A DNA stretch of 64,000 bases from NCBI RefSeq assembly GCF_019734195.1, contig NZ_JAASHM010000011.1:37824-101823 (forward strand), read 5' to 3'. The notes beneath the pieces are model-generated. The model saw only the letters and a program-made list of their open reading frames with translations. It was not told where the DNA came from and searched no databases. This document shows, one piece after another, positions 53,951 through 63,882 of this stretch; positions within the stretch are counted from its first letter, which is position 1; each line of letters starts with the position of its first letter. This stretch comes from Clostridium sp. K13. GTDB lineage: Bacteria; Bacillota; Clostridia; Clostridiales; Clostridiaceae. The position numbers were made by a program, and so were the translations under genes.

Positions 53951-55195
53951 TTATCTTATTTGTCCATTTCCATAAATAATATATTTAATAGTAGTAAGCT
54001 CCTTAAGGCCCATAGGTCCTCTTGCATGAAGTTTTTGAGTACTAATTCCTATTTCAGCTCCAAATCCAAACTCTTCTCCATCAGTAAATCTTGTTGAGGC
54101 ATTTACATAAACGGCTGCTGCATTTACTTTTTGTAAGAACTTTTGAGAATTTTCATAATCTCTAGTTACTATAGCCTCTGAATGACCTGATCCAAATTTA
54201 TTAATTATGTTAATAGCTTCATCTATATTTCCGACTACTTTTACTCCAATTTTATAATCTAAGTATTCATTATACCACTCTTCATCATTTGCTTTTATTA
54301 TTGATGAATCATAAGCAATAGAAGATTCATCTCCTCTAATCTCTACATCTTTTTCTCTTAAGGCTTTTAATATTATTGGCATAAACTCCTTAGCTATATT
54401 TTCATTAACTAATAATTTTTCAGCTGCATTACATACAGATGGTCTTGAAGTTTTTGCATTAATTACTATATCTTTAGCCATTTCAAAATCAGCATATTCA
54501 TCAACATATATATGACAGTTTCCTGTTCCAGTTTCAATTACAGGAACAGTTGCATTTTTTACTACTGCTTGAATAAGACCTGCTCCACCTCTTGGAATTA
54601 AAACATCTATATACTCATTTAATCTCATCATTTCAGTGGCAACTTCTCTGCTAGTATCCTCAATTAATTGAATTGAATCCTCTGGAAGTTCTACAGACTT
54701 AAGTCCTTCTCTTAAAACTTTAACTATAGATTTATTAGAGTTTATAGCTTCACTACCACCTCTTAAAATAACTGCATTACCAGCCTTAAAGCAAAGCCCA
54801 GCAGCATCACTTGTTACATTAGGTCTTGCTTCATATATTATTCCTATAACTCCTAATGGTACTCTTTTTTGCCCAATTTGTAATCCATTAGGTCTAGTCC
54901 ACATTCCTAAAACTTCTCCAACAGGATCAGGCAGTGATATAACTTGTCTTAATCCATTTGCCATTCCTTCTATTCTTTCTTCATTTAAAGCTAATCTATC
55001 AAGCATAGACTTTGAAGTACCTTTTTCCATGGCCTTTTGTAAATCAATTTTATTAGCGTTAATAATTTCTTCCTTATTATTAACTAAAAAATCAGCCATT
55101 GCATTTAAGCCTTTATTTTTTTCAGCAGTACTTAAATTCCCTAGTATAAAAGAAACTTCTTTTGCTTTTTTACCTTTAATAATTAATTCATTCAT
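53951..55195 (-). CDS. proA: Gamma-glutamyl phosphate reductase
   Basis: The 414-aa NADPH-dependent enzyme makes glutamate semialdehyde for proline synthesis. It belongs to the aldehyde dehydrogenase superfamily. The catalytic Cys is in [12 protein letters not shown] (about residue 255), with [14 protein letters not shown] and ILRGGSEA near the cofactor site and the C-terminal [14 protein letters not shown]. It follows proB by 21 bp with a GAGGGGGG site. Confidence 0.97.
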   Translation of the reverse strand: MNELIIKGKKAKEVSFILGNLSTAEKNKGLNAMADFLVNNKEEIINANKIDLQKAMEKGTSKSMLDRLALNEERIEGMANGLRQVISLPDPVGEVLGMWTRPNGLQIGQKRVPLGVIGIIYEARPNVTSDAAGLCFKAGNAVILRGGSEAINSNKSIVKVLREGLKSVELPEDSIQLIEDTSREVATEMMRLNEYIDVLIPRGGAGLIQAVVKNATVPVIETGTGNCHIYVDEYADFEMAKDIVINAKTSRPSVCNAAEKLLVNENIAKEFMPIILKALREKDVEIRGDESSIAYDSSIIKANDEEWYNEYLDYKIGVKVVGNIDEAINIINKFGSGHSEAIVTRDYENSQKFLQKVNAAAVYVNASTRFTDGEEFGFGAEIGISTQKLHARGPMGLKELTTIKYIIYGNGQIR

Positions 55196-55216
55196 TGTTA
55201 CCTAACCCCCCTCTTA

Positions 55217-56023
55217 TTATTTTTTTATAAATAATGTTCCAATTTCTTTACCTTCAGTTATATCCATTAATATTGCTGGATCATCTCCATTTGCTAATAT
55301 CATATTACATCCTGCCATTGTAGCTCTTTTAGCTGCTGTTAATTTAGTAGCCATTCCACCTGTTCCAAGTGAACTTCCTGCACCACCAGCACATGCTTCT
55401 AATTCTGGTGTAATTTCTTCTACAACTCTTATTAACTTAGAATTAGGATTTTTTCTTGGATCTGAATCATAGAATCCATCAATGTCAGATAATATAATTA
55501 ATAAATCTGCCGATACTAATTGTGCAACTATTGCAGATAAATTATCATTATCTCCAAACCTAACTATATTTTCTATCTCATCTATAGCAACAGTATCATT
55601 TTCATTAACTATTGGTATTATTCCATTCTCTAATAAAGTTTCAAATGTATTAACAACATTTTCTCTTATATGATCATCTTCTATAACATCCCTAGTTAAT
55701 AATACTTGCCCTACTATATGACTATATTCACCAAACAATTTACTATATATATGCATAAGCTCACATTGTCCTACTGCAGCAACAGCTTGTTTTTCTTTTA
55801 TACTCTTTGGCTTTTCCTTTAATTTTAATTTGTTAACACCAACTCCAACTGCTCCTGATGTAACAAGAACAACTTCTTTACCTGAATTCATTAAATCCGA
55901 TAATACTCTTGTTAGCTTTTCTATTCTTGTTAAATTTATATTTCCATTATCATATGTAAGAGTTGAGGTTCCAACCTTAACTACTATTCTATTACAATTT
56001 TTCATTTGCTCCCTGAAATTCAC
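55217..56023 (-). CDS. proB: Glutamate 5-kinase
   Basis: The first proline-synthesis enzyme phosphorylates glutamate. The amino-acid kinase fold has [41 protein letters not shown] and [12 protein letters not shown]. It lacks the C-terminal PUA domain found in E. coli ProB, as is common in clostridia. The start is uncertain: GTG at 56023 lies 9 bp after GGGAG, while an upstream ATG (56044) in the same frame has no site. Confidence 0.95.
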   Translation of the reverse strand: MNFREQMKNCNRIVVKVGTSTLTYDNGNINLTRIEKLTRVLSDLMNSGKEVVLVTSGAVGVGVNKLKLKEKPKSIKEKQAVAAVGQCELMHIYSKLFGEYSHIVGQVLLTRDVIEDDHIRENVVNTFETLLENGIIPIVNENDTVAIDEIENIVRFGDNDNLSAIVAQLVSADLLIILSDIDGFYDSDPRKNPNSKLIRVVEEITPELEACAGGAGSSLGTGGMATKLTAAKRATMAGCNMILANGDDPAILMDITEGKEIGTLFIKK

Positions 56024-56318
56024 TTTAATCATCTCCCAAATCATAGCTTGTTATTTTTATATTATAATTATCTTTATTAATATTTGCTATAAAAATTTCC
56101 TTTACATTTATGTCCTTATATTCCTTTTAAAATGTTTTATGCCCATAAATTTGAATAAAAAATCTATAAAATTTAATGTTTTTGCATAAAAATTAAATTT
56201 TATAAGATTTTTTTTAATTTTTATGCATCAAAAGTATTGATTTTTAATATTCTTGCATTTAAAATTAATGTAGTTGAATAAATATAAAAAAATTATGTAT
56301 ATATATAAAGGAGATAAA

Positions 56319-57698
56319 ATGGAAATTTCAAAATTCAAACCATTTGATGATAATAATAAAGTTACATTAAAAGATAACTTAAAATTTATAATTCCTTCAC
56401 TAATTGGTGTTCTATTATTTATGATTCCACTAAAGCATGAAGGTGATGTAACAATTCCAATAGCTATTTTCTCAGGAATGTTAGTAGATTTTCTTGGTGA
56501 ATATCTAGTATATATAATTACCGGAACATTAACTATTTCTGCTGTACTTAGTTTAGTAACTACGTTATTTAAACCTAGATTTATTACTAATAATAAATTC
56601 TTAAATTCACTTTTTAATACTACACCTTTATGGTTAACAGCTAGAATTCTTGGTGGAATATTTGGAGTTCTTGCAGTATTTCAAGTAGGCCCTGAAATGA
56701 TAATAAGTGCAGATACTGGTTCATTTGTATTATACGACCTTTTAACTGTATTATTCTCTATATTCTTATTTGCAGGATTATTCTTGCCATTATTACTTAA
56801 CTTTGGTTTATTAGAGTTCTTTGGTTCTTTATTAACTAAAGTAATGAGACCAGTATTTAAGTTACCTGGACGTTCATCAATTGACTGTATTACTTCTTGG
56901 TTAGGTGATGGTACATTAGGAATAATGTTAACTAATAAACAATATGAAGATGGATTCTATACAGAAAGAGAGGCAGCTACTATAAGTACTACATTCTCTG
57001 CTGTTTCAATAACATTTAGTTTAGTTGTAATAAATACTGTTGGACTTGGTAATATGTTTGTACCATTCTATTTAACTGTTACTTTTGCTGGTATAGTTGC
57101 TGCTGTAATAGTTCCAAGAATTTATCCATTATCAAAAAAGAAAGATACTTATTATAATGGTGAAACTACAAAAATAGATGAATCTATTCCAGAAGGACAT
57201 ACTTCTTTATCATGGGGATATGAGCAAGCTATAACAAAGGCTAGAAAGAATTCTAGTATTAAAGAATTCTTTGTTGATGGTTCTAAAAATGTTTTAGATA
57301 TGTGGATTGGTGTTCTTCCAGTTGTTATGTGTATGGCAACAATTGCTCTTATAATAGCAACTTATACTCCTTTATTTAGAATTTTAGGTTTACCTTTTGT
57401 TCCAATACTTCAATTATTACAAGTGCCTGAAGCGCTTCAAGCCTCTCAAACATTAGTAGTTGGTTTTGCAGATATGCTATTACCTTCAGTTGTTGCTTCA
57501 ACAACTATCACTAGTGAGATGACAAGATTTATAGTTGCTGCAGTTTCTGTAACTCAACTTGTATATATGTCTGAAGTTGGTGGAGTTTTATTAGGTTCAA
57601 AAATTCCAATAAATATAAAAGAATTAATAATTATTTTTATAGAAAGAACTTTAATAACTTTACCAGTTATAGTTTTAATAGCAAACCTTATTTATTAA
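56319..57698 (+). CDS. YjiH-family membrane protein (nucleoside-recognition Gate domain)
   Basis: The 459-aa protein starts at ATG 56319, 6 bp after AAAGGAG. It has about ten membrane helices and the Gate motif region LPGRSSIDCITSWLGDGTLGIMLTN. It is a putative transporter, and the substrate is unknown. It is a single gene followed by a strong terminator. Confidence 0.9.
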   Translation: MEISKFKPFDDNNKVTLKDNLKFIIPSLIGVLLFMIPLKHEGDVTIPIAIFSGMLVDFLGEYLVYIITGTLTISAVLSLVTTLFKPRFITNNKFLNSLFNTTPLWLTARILGGIFGVLAVFQVGPEMIISADTGSFVLYDLLTVLFSIFLFAGLFLPLLLNFGLLEFFGSLLTKVMRPVFKLPGRSSIDCITSWLGDGTLGIMLTNKQYEDGFYTEREAATISTTFSAVSITFSLVVINTVGLGNMFVPFYLTVTFAGIVAAVIVPRIYPLSKKKDTYYNGETTKIDESIPEGHTSLSWGYEQAITKARKNSSIKEFFVDGSKNVLDMWIGVLPVVMCMATIALIIATYTPLFRILGLPFVPILQLLQVPEALQASQTLVVGFADMLLPSVVASTTITSEMTRFIVAAVSVTQLVYMSEVGGVLLGSKIPINIKELIIIFIERTLITLPVIVLIANLIY

Positions 57699-57705
57699 AA
57701 TATAT

Positions 57706-57736
57706 AAAAGCTGTCGCAAATGCGACAGCTTTTTTT
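57706..57736 (+). terminator. Terminator after the YjiH gene
   Basis: AAAAGCTGTCGCA-AA-TGCGACAGCTTTTTTT, a perfect stem with T7. Confidence 0.92.
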
Positions 57737-57738
57737 AA

Positions 57739-57772
57739 TAAAAAAAAGGAGCAAACAAATTTGTTTAACTCC
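57739..57772 (-). terminator. Terminator after tRNA-Glu
   Basis: GGAGTTAAACAAATTTGTTTGCTCC hairpin followed by T8 on the minus strand, 15 bp after the tRNA 3' end. Confidence 0.8.
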
Positions 57773-57786
57773 TAAATCCTTGATAA

Positions 57787-57861
57787 TGGTGACCTGTAGG
57801 GGAATCGAACCCCTGATTTCACCGTGAGAGGGTGACGTCTTGACCTCTTGACCAACAAGCC
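57787..57861 (-). tRNA. tRNA-Glu (anticodon CUC)
   Basis: A 75-nt cloverleaf on the minus strand, with the terminal CCA encoded. The acceptor is GGCTTGT/ACAGGTC, the anticodon stem TCACC/GGTGA encloses the loop CTCTCAC (anticodon CTC), and the T-arm is AGGGG/CCCCT with TTCGATT. It reads GAG codons. It is a lone tRNA gene with its own terminator. Confidence 0.95.
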
Positions 57862-57986
57862 TTATTGTAAATAAATTCCTTATAGTATTAATATTACCAT
57901 ATTTCTTTTAAATATACTAGATAATTTTTCCAAATATTATCTTTTTAACTATTTTTTCATAAAATAAAAAATTTATTTAAAAACCC

Positions 57987-58049
57987 TTGACTTTTTATTA
58001 GGTAATAATTATTATTAGTTACAAGAGATAAATGATAATAACTATCATT
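57987..58049 (+). promoter_or_regulatory. ahpC promoter with two Fur/PerR-type operators
   Basis: TTGACT (57987-57992), 17 nt and TATTAT (58010-58015) form the promoter. A perfect 7-1-7 palindrome TAATAAT-T-ATTATTA (58003-58017) overlaps the -10, and a second inverted repeat AATGATA-N5-TATCATT (58031-58049) lies after the start. The 7-1-7 layout fits PerR; the second is Fur-like. Which protein binds is inferred. Confidence 0.75.
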
Positions 58050-58076
58050 TGAAATGAAATATCAGGAGGTTTTATT

Positions 58077-58640
58077 ATGTCATTAATAAATAAAAAAGTT
58101 TCAGATTTTAAGGTTCAAGCATATCACAATGGGGAATTCGTAGAAGTTACTTCAGATTCATTAAAAGGTCACTGGTCTGTAGTAGTATTTTATCCAGCAG
58201 ATTTTACATTTGTTTGTCCAACAGAATTAGGAGAATTAGCTGATAACTATGCTAAATTCCAAGAAATCGGTTGCGAAGTTTACTCAGTATCTACAGATAC
58301 TCACTTCGTTCATAAAGCATGGGCTGATACATCTGATACAATTGGAAAAATTAAATATCCTATGTTAGCTGATCCAACTGGTAAATTAGCTAGAGATTTC
58401 GAAGTTATGATTGAAGAAGAAGGTTTAGCTTTAAGAGGATCATTTGTTATTAATCCAGAAGGTGAAATTAAAGCATACGAAATCCATGATTTAGGAATCG
58501 GAAGAAGTGCTGAAGAATTATTAAGAAAAGTTCAAGCTGCTCAATTCGTTGCAGAACACGGAGATCAAGTTTGCCCAGCTAAATGGCAACCAGGTGAAGA
58601 AACATTAACACCAAGCTTAGATTTAGTAGGAAAGCTTTAA
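58077..58640 (+). CDS. ahpC: Peroxiredoxin AhpC
   Basis: The 187-aa typical 2-Cys peroxiredoxin reduces hydrogen peroxide and organic peroxides. The peroxidatic Cys47 is in FVCPTE and the resolving Cys166 in QVCPAKW; C-terminal GGLG/YF-type motifs (over-oxidation sensitivity) are not seen. The ribosome site is CAGGAGG. It is followed by its own terminator and then by the reductase gene. Confidence 0.97.
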   Translation: MSLINKKVSDFKVQAYHNGEFVEVTSDSLKGHWSVVVFYPADFTFVCPTELGELADNYAKFQEIGCEVYSVSTDTHFVHKAWADTSDTIGKIKYPMLADPTGKLARDFEVMIEEEGLALRGSFVINPEGEIKAYEIHDLGIGRSAEELLRKVQAAQFVAEHGDQVCPAKWQPGEETLTPSLDLVGKL

Positions 58641-58645
58641 TAAAT

Positions 58646-58672
58646 AAAAAGAGTGGTACATCCACTCTTTTT
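58646..58672 (+). terminator. Terminator between ahpC and ahpF
   Basis: AAAAAGAGTGG-TACAT-CCACTCTTTTT, 5 bp after the ahpC stop. It would give more ahpC than ahpF mRNA if leaky. Confidence 0.85.
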
Positions 58673-58777
58673 ATTCAAATCTTATTATTCTCAAGATATC
58701 CTTAAATTATTTAAAATTGATAATTTAAAAATGTTTTGATATTAATGCAAAATATTTAATGTTAGGAGGTATATTAA

Positions 58778-60445
58778 ATGAATGATATATATGATTTATT
58801 AATAATAGGTGGAGGTCCTGCTGGTCTTTCAGCAAGTATTTATGCAGGAAGAGCTAAATTAAATACACTTATCATAGAAAAATCTGAAATAGGTGGTCAA
58901 GTAAATAAAACCTTTGAAATTTCTAATTATCCTGGTGCAAGAGATAGTAACGGCCCAAAGCTAATGTCTGAAATGAGAGAACAAGCTGAAGACTTTGGGG
59001 TAAACTTTATGTCTGCTGAAGTTACTGAAGTAGATTTAGAAGGCGAAATTAAAACTTTAAAAACAGATAAAGGCGAAGTAAAAGGTAGGTCGGTAATAAT
59101 AGCAACTGGAGCTTCTCCTAGAAAACTTGGATTTAAAGGTGAAGAAGAATTTACTGGTAGAGGTGTTGCTTATTGTTCAACTTGTGATGGACAATTCTTT
59201 GAGGGATTAGAGGTATTTGTAATAGGCGCTGGATTTGCATCTGCTGAAGAAGCTATATTCCTAACTAAATTTGCTTCAAAAGTTACTGTAATAGCAAGAG
59301 AGCCTGAATTTACATGTGCAAAATCAATTGCAGATAAAGTTTTATCTCATCCTAAAATTGAAGTTAAATTTAATACAGAAATCCTTGAAGCTAACGGTGA
59401 AGAAATGGTAAACTATGCAAAGTTTATCAATAATAAAACTGGTGAAACTTTTGAATATCATGCAAAAAAAGAAGATAACGCTTTTGGAATATTTGTTTTC
59501 GTTGGATATGCTCCTAAAAGCAACTTATTTAAAAATATATTAGATTTAGATAAATTCGGTTATATTTTAACTAATGAAAATATGGAAACTAATATTGATG
59601 GAATATACGTTGCTGGAGATTTAAGACCTAAGCAATTAAGACAAATTGTTACTGCTGTAGCTGATGGTGCAATTGCGGCAACAACCGCAGAAAGATATGT
59701 TATTGAATTAAAAGAAAAATTAGGAATTAAAGAAGATACTTATTCCCCTAAGAAACCTGTTAAAGAAAATAAAATTATTGAAAATAATTCTTTAGGTAAT
59801 GTTTCTAGAAAAAGTTCTCTTTTAAATGATTCTTTAAGAAATCAACTTAAAGGTATTTTAGAAAAATTTGAAAATAAAATTACTCTTGTATCAATTGTAG
59901 ATGAATCAAATACTAAATCTATTGAATTAAAAGATTTAATATTAGATATCGGTGATTTAGGTGAAAAGATATCTACTGAAATATATAAAGTTGGTGAAAA
60001 TTTAGATATTGAAACTAAAATAAATGCAAATAAATATCCAGTAGTAGCACTTTTAGATAAAGAAAATAACTATAGTGGTGTAAAATTCCATGGAGTACCA
60101 GGGGGACATGAATTAAATTCATTTATTTTAGCAATGTATAATTTAGCTGGGCCTGGTCAACAAATTCCAGAAGAAACTTTAATTAATATTAATGAAATTT
60201 CTAACTCTACTAATATTAAAGTTTGTGTATCATTATCTTGCCACTTATGCCCTGATGTTGTTGTATCAGCTCAAAAGATCGCTATAAATAATAAAAATAT
60301 TGAGTCTGAAATGATAGATATATCTAACTTTAAGGAAATAAAAGATAAATTTAAAGTTATGAGTGTTCCTGCAATAATAGTAAATGATGAAAAAATATAT
60401 TTTGGTGCGAAAAAAATAGATGAAATTATAAATTTAATCAAATAG
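58778..60445 (+). CDS. ahpF: AhpF-like peroxiredoxin reductase with permuted domain order
   Basis: The 555-aa flavoprotein has its thioredoxin reductase part first: FAD site IGGGPAG (10-16), redox pair C133-C136 (CSTC), NAD(P)H site IGAGFASAEEA (149-159) and GDLRPKQLRQ. A linker at about 320-345 follows. An AhpF N-terminal-domain-like thioredoxin-fold module comes last (about 350-555), with the redox pair C488-C491 (CHLC). E. coli AhpF has the reverse order. It should pass electrons from NAD(P)H to AhpC. The ribosome site is TTAGGAGG. Confidence 0.92.
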   Translation: MNDIYDLLIIGGGPAGLSASIYAGRAKLNTLIIEKSEIGGQVNKTFEISNYPGARDSNGPKLMSEMREQAEDFGVNFMSAEVTEVDLEGEIKTLKTDKGEVKGRSVIIATGASPRKLGFKGEEEFTGRGVAYCSTCDGQFFEGLEVFVIGAGFASAEEAIFLTKFASKVTVIAREPEFTCAKSIADKVLSHPKIEVKFNTEILEANGEEMVNYAKFINNKTGETFEYHAKKEDNAFGIFVFVGYAPKSNLFKNILDLDKFGYILTNENMETNIDGIYVAGDLRPKQLRQIVTAVADGAIAATTAERYVIELKEKLGIKEDTYSPKKPVKENKIIENNSLGNVSRKSSLLNDSLRNQLKGILEKFENKITLVSIVDESNTKSIELKDLILDIGDLGEKISTEIYKVGENLDIETKINANKYPVVALLDKENNYSGVKFHGVPGGHELNSFILAMYNLAGPGQQIPEETLININEISNSTNIKVCVSLSCHLCPDVVVSAQKIAINNKNIESEMIDISNFKEIKDKFKVMSVPAIIVNDEKIYFGAKKIDEIINLIK

Positions 60446-60459
60446 CATTTATAAATGTA

Positions 60460-60496
60460 TTGAGAGTAGATAAATACAAATTTATCTACCCTCAAT
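60460..60496. terminator. Bidirectional terminator between ahpF and the ABC-ATPase gene
   Basis: TTGAGAGTAGATAAAT...ATTTATCTACCCTCAA inverted repeat, shared by convergent genes. Confidence 0.75.
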
Positions 60497-62188
60497 TTAC
60501 TTTAACCTTAATTTTCTATATCTATTATATGCACATATAATTTCTTGCTTTCTAACCATAGCAAGACTTCCATAGCCACCTCTAGCATTGTCAATTCCAA
60601 TAAGTTTAGTATTTATTTCTTTAATAATTTTATCTGTAATTTCAATTAATGTTAGATCTTTTCCCATAAAATTATTTTCAACATATTTCATTATGGCACC
60701 AATGGTATTTAACTGTTCACTATCTACTATTTGTTCAACAGCGCATAAATCTATGTTTTCTCTATTAATAGAAATTCCATCTTTCCCTAATGTTTTAACT
60801 TTAACTCCTTTAGGTCCACTTTCTATTGTTCCTTTAAGAATTACTCTATTAAAATCTATATTAATATTTATTTCTTTAGTATGTTCTATATTTCCTTTAC
60901 TTAAAGCTTTAGCCTTTTCTGTTACTTCAAAAGGTTCATAATTGTCCATTTGAATAACTAAATCCGCAATATCAAAGAAATCTCCTGAGCTCCCAGCTAC
61001 TAAAATTGTAGATATACCTTTTTTATTATAAAGACTTCTTGCAACATCAATAAATGGTGTTATTGGCTCCTTATCCTTTGCTACAAGTTGTTGCATAATA
61101 CTATCTCTAATCATAAAATTAGTTGCTGATGTATCTTCGTCAATTAAAAATAATTTTGTATCACTTTCAATTCCTTCTACTATATTAGCTGCTTGTGATG
61201 TACTTCCACTTGCATTTTCTGTATAGAAATTTACTGTATCTTTTCCATTAGGGAGATTATTTATAAATAATGATATATCTGTTTTAGTTATTGCCCTTCC
61301 ATCTTCAGCTCTAACCTTTAACGCAGTATTATCTGTAATAACAAATTCCCTTCCATCGCCTTCAATATGGTTATATACACCTAACTCTAAGGCTCTAAGT
61401 AATGTTGATTTTCCATGATATCCTCCACCAATTATTAATGTTATTCCTTCTGGAATTCCCATTCCCTTAATTATTCCTTTGTTAGGTAGATTAAATTCTA
61501 CTTCTAACTCCTTAGGTGATATAAACTTCTTACCACTTTTTAATGGTTTCTGTGAAACACCACTTTCTCTTGGTAAAACGGAATTATTAGCTACAAATGC
61601 TACTAATTTTCTCTTATTAAGCTCACATCTAATAAACTCTTGATCCTCAACTAAATCTAGTCTATCACTTAAAGCTTTAGTATTTATATTATTATAAATT
61701 AAAGTATTTTCTACTATGTTAGGTAAAACATTAAATAATATTTTTTCTAATTCAGCAGATAATACACTTCTTCCCCTAGCAGGAAATCCTATATAAAACC
61801 TAGCTTCAACTTTATCACTATCAATTATTATTGAAGTTCTTTCCAATATTTGTTGAGTACATCTACTTATTTCTAAAAGCCCACTCTTCCTTGACCCAAA
61901 TATTTTTTCACTATATTTATATATATTTTTACTAAATAATCTATTTAAAAAATCACATAATGCAATTCTTTTGTATTTCTCATTAAATAATTGCCCTGGA
62001 AATTTATTAACTTTATTTTCAACTATTACTCTAACTCTCGAAGGTGATGCAAAAGGATCTCCTTGAACATGATCTATACTTAATACATAATTATTAAATT
62101 TATATTGTCCTTCTAACTCTTTATAGCATTTATACCCACGACCATTAATTCTATCTAATTCTCTTTTTAAATCATTAAGATTTTTCAT
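60497..62188 (-). CDS. ABC-ATPase-domain (P-loop) protein
   Basis: The 563-aa protein has Walker A GGGYHGKSTLL (about 250), Walker B LFLIDEDTSATNFM and a serine-rich ASGSTSQAA segment before it. It matches the predicted ABC-class ATPase family (PF09818). There is no membrane helix, so it is not a transporter by itself. The function is not established; nucleic-acid-related roles are a guess. It lies 3 bp after the DUF1836 gene, with which it is likely co-translated. Confidence 0.88.
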   Translation of the reverse strand: MKNLNDLKRELDRINGRGYKCYKELEGQYKFNNYVLSIDHVQGDPFASPSRVRVIVENKVNKFPGQLFNEKYKRIALCDFLNRLFSKNIYKYSEKIFGSRKSGLLEISRCTQQILERTSIIIDSDKVEARFYIGFPARGRSVLSAELEKILFNVLPNIVENTLIYNNINTKALSDRLDLVEDQEFIRCELNKRKLVAFVANNSVLPRESGVSQKPLKSGKKFISPKELEVEFNLPNKGIIKGMGIPEGITLIIGGGYHGKSTLLRALELGVYNHIEGDGREFVITDNTALKVRAEDGRAITKTDISLFINNLPNGKDTVNFYTENASGSTSQAANIVEGIESDTKLFLIDEDTSATNFMIRDSIMQQLVAKDKEPITPFIDVARSLYNKKGISTILVAGSSGDFFDIADLVIQMDNYEPFEVTEKAKALSKGNIEHTKEININIDFNRVILKGTIESGPKGVKVKTLGKDGISINRENIDLCAVEQIVDSEQLNTIGAIMKYVENNFMGKDLTLIEITDKIIKEINTKLIGIDNARGGYGSLAMVRKQEIICAYNRYRKLRLK

Positions 62189-62191
62189 AAA

Positions 62192-62764
62192 TTACTCCTG
62201 TTCAGCAAAAAATTCATCAATTAACTTTTCACTCATTCTTCTATACATATTACTCATATTTACTAAAGAACATAATATTAAAAATTTCTTTTCAAAATCA
62301 CCATCTAACTCTTTATTTTCATCAACTTTATTACTTATTTTTTCTATTTTATTATTTACATCAACTATAAAATTATTTTCATCATTGCTACAATCATCTA
62401 AAAAACAAGAATATAATTCTCTTAGTGGATAATTATCTTCTTCTGATTTATTTATAATTTGATCTAAACATAGCTTTATATCATTAATTGATAAAACACC
62501 TTTTAAATTATAAATTAAAGACATTAATATTATATGTTCCTTTGAATACTTCTTATTTTTTATTGGTAATAGTAATTTACCTTTAGCATAATTATTAATC
62601 ATAGTTTTTGTTAATATTTTTTCATCTTCATTTCTTTTTTGTTCATTTAATTTTGATTCAAATAACTGTATTACTTGATCCATATATAAATCTATCTCTG
62701 GTATTTCATCTAATTTTATATTGCTTTGTAATTGTAAATTATTTAATATATCTAATATTTCCAT
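62192..62764 (-). CDS. DUF1836 domain protein
   Basis: The 190-aa, mostly helical and acidic protein starts at ATG 62764, 5 bp after GGAGG; an earlier in-frame ATG (62776) lacks a site. A MerR/HTH-like segment (LTKTMINNYAKGKLLLP...YSKEHIILMSLIYNLKGVLS) matches DUF1836. It probably binds DNA or a partner. It sits immediately upstream of the ABC-ATPase-domain gene. Confidence 0.82.
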   Translation of the reverse strand: MEILDILNNLQLQSNIKLDEIPEIDLYMDQVIQLFESKLNEQKRNEDEKILTKTMINNYAKGKLLLPIKNKKYSKEHIILMSLIYNLKGVLSINDIKLCLDQIINKSEEDNYPLRELYSCFLDDCSNDENNFIVDVNNKIEKISNKVDENKELDGDFEKKFLILCSLVNMSNMYRRMSEKLIDEFFAEQE

Positions 62765-62981
62765 GACATCCTCCATATAGTTTTAAAAACCATCTCTTAT
62801 CACTATTATATTTTAATAATAATAGTATTTTCTAATATTTGCAAGAAAAACAGATGTATTTAATGATAATTTCCTTAAATCTCCTATTATAAACTTTGAC
62901 TCTTTTGCACATATAATAAATAATATTAATATAATATCATGTAGTTTTAAAAACTACATATTGAATTGAGAGGTGTTCATT

Positions 62982-63629
62982 ATGTATAAAAAATTGAGAG
63001 AACCAATTAACTCTATAACTCATTTTGCAGGTGCTGGATTATCTTTTATTGCTTTAATAGCAATGCTAATTAAGGCTATATCATCAAACGCATCTAGTAT
63101 TGCAATATTATCTGTAGCTATTTTTGGAATTAGTTTAATTCTTTTATATACAACTTCTGGAACTTATCATGGAATAATTTCTTCTGAAAAAGTAATTTCT
63201 ATATTTAAAAAACTTGATCATTCAATGATCTTTGTCCTAATTGCTGGATCTTATGCACCATTCTGCTTGCTTTCTATTGGTGGTAAGTTCGGTATTACTA
63301 TGTTCATAATAATGATTACTCTTGCTATTGCAGGAATTATCTTTAAACTTTGCTGGTTTAATTGTCCTTGTTGGGTAGATAGTGCTATGTATATCGGAAT
63401 GGGATGGGCTGCTTTATTTATGATTAAACCTTTAGCTGCAATTTTACCTGGAATAAGTTTATTTTGGCTAGTTCTTGGAGGAATTCTTTATACAATAGGT
63501 GGTATTATTTATGCTACTAAGTCTGAAAAATTAAAAATAGGCAATTGGGGATTTCATGAAATATTTCATATTTTCATATTACTTGGTAGCTTAAGTCACT
63601 TTATCTGTGTATTTACTTATGTAATATAA
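62982..63629 (+). CDS. Hemolysin III family (YqfA/PAQR-like) membrane protein
   Basis: The 215-aa protein has seven hydrophobic helices. PAQR features are NSITHFAGAGLS at the start, SGTYHGI and KLDHSMIFVLIAGSYAPF (Ser-His-Asp type residues), and the C-terminal HEIFHIFILLGSLSHF. The start at 62982 follows AGAGGTG; a GTG 9 bp upstream is weaker. Relatives include metal-dependent membrane hydrolase-like proteins; real haemolytic activity is unproven. A GTAGTTTTAAAAACTAC hairpin precedes the site. Confidence 0.92.
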   Translation: MYKKLREPINSITHFAGAGLSFIALIAMLIKAISSNASSIAILSVAIFGISLILLYTTSGTYHGIISSEKVISIFKKLDHSMIFVLIAGSYAPFCLLSIGGKFGITMFIIMITLAIAGIIFKLCWFNCPCWVDSAMYIGMGWAALFMIKPLAAILPGISLFWLVLGGILYTIGGIIYATKSEKLKIGNWGFHEIFHIFILLGSLSHFICVFTYVI

Positions 63630-63657
63630 TTAAATTCATTTATGAGAGGTATATATA

Positions 63658-63873
63658 ATGCTTAATTTTGATTTATATAAAGAAGGTGTAGAAATTGGTA
63701 TAGAACGCGGGCAATATTTATTGCTAATTAAGTTGTTAAAAAAGAAACTTGGTAAAATTTCTGATTTACAACTGAATAAACTTGAAGATTTAGATACTAG
63801 TAAAATTATTAATGTTGCTTTGAATATTTTTACAATAGAAAATATGGATGATTTAAATAAATATCTAAATTAA
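63658..63873 (+). CDS. Small DUF4351-like protein (possible Rpn-transposase tail)
   Basis: The 71-aa helical protein (VEIGIERGQYLLLIKLLKKK, then DLDTSKIINVALNIF) resembles the C-terminal DUF4351-type tail of Rpn/PD-(D/E)XK nuclease-transposase proteins. It lacks the nuclease part, so it may be a remnant or a stand-alone small gene. A weak GAGAGG site precedes the ATG, and a terminator follows. Confidence 0.55.
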   Translation: MLNFDLYKEGVEIGIERGQYLLLIKLLKKKLGKISDLQLNKLEDLDTSKIINVALNIFTIENMDDLNKYLN

Positions 63874-63882
63874 TTATTATCA

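Noticed and set aside
56044..56189. Plus-strand ORF extending from within proB into the proB-yjiH gap
   Set aside because: The gap is AT-rich and contains no start signal for this frame; it is an antisense extension.
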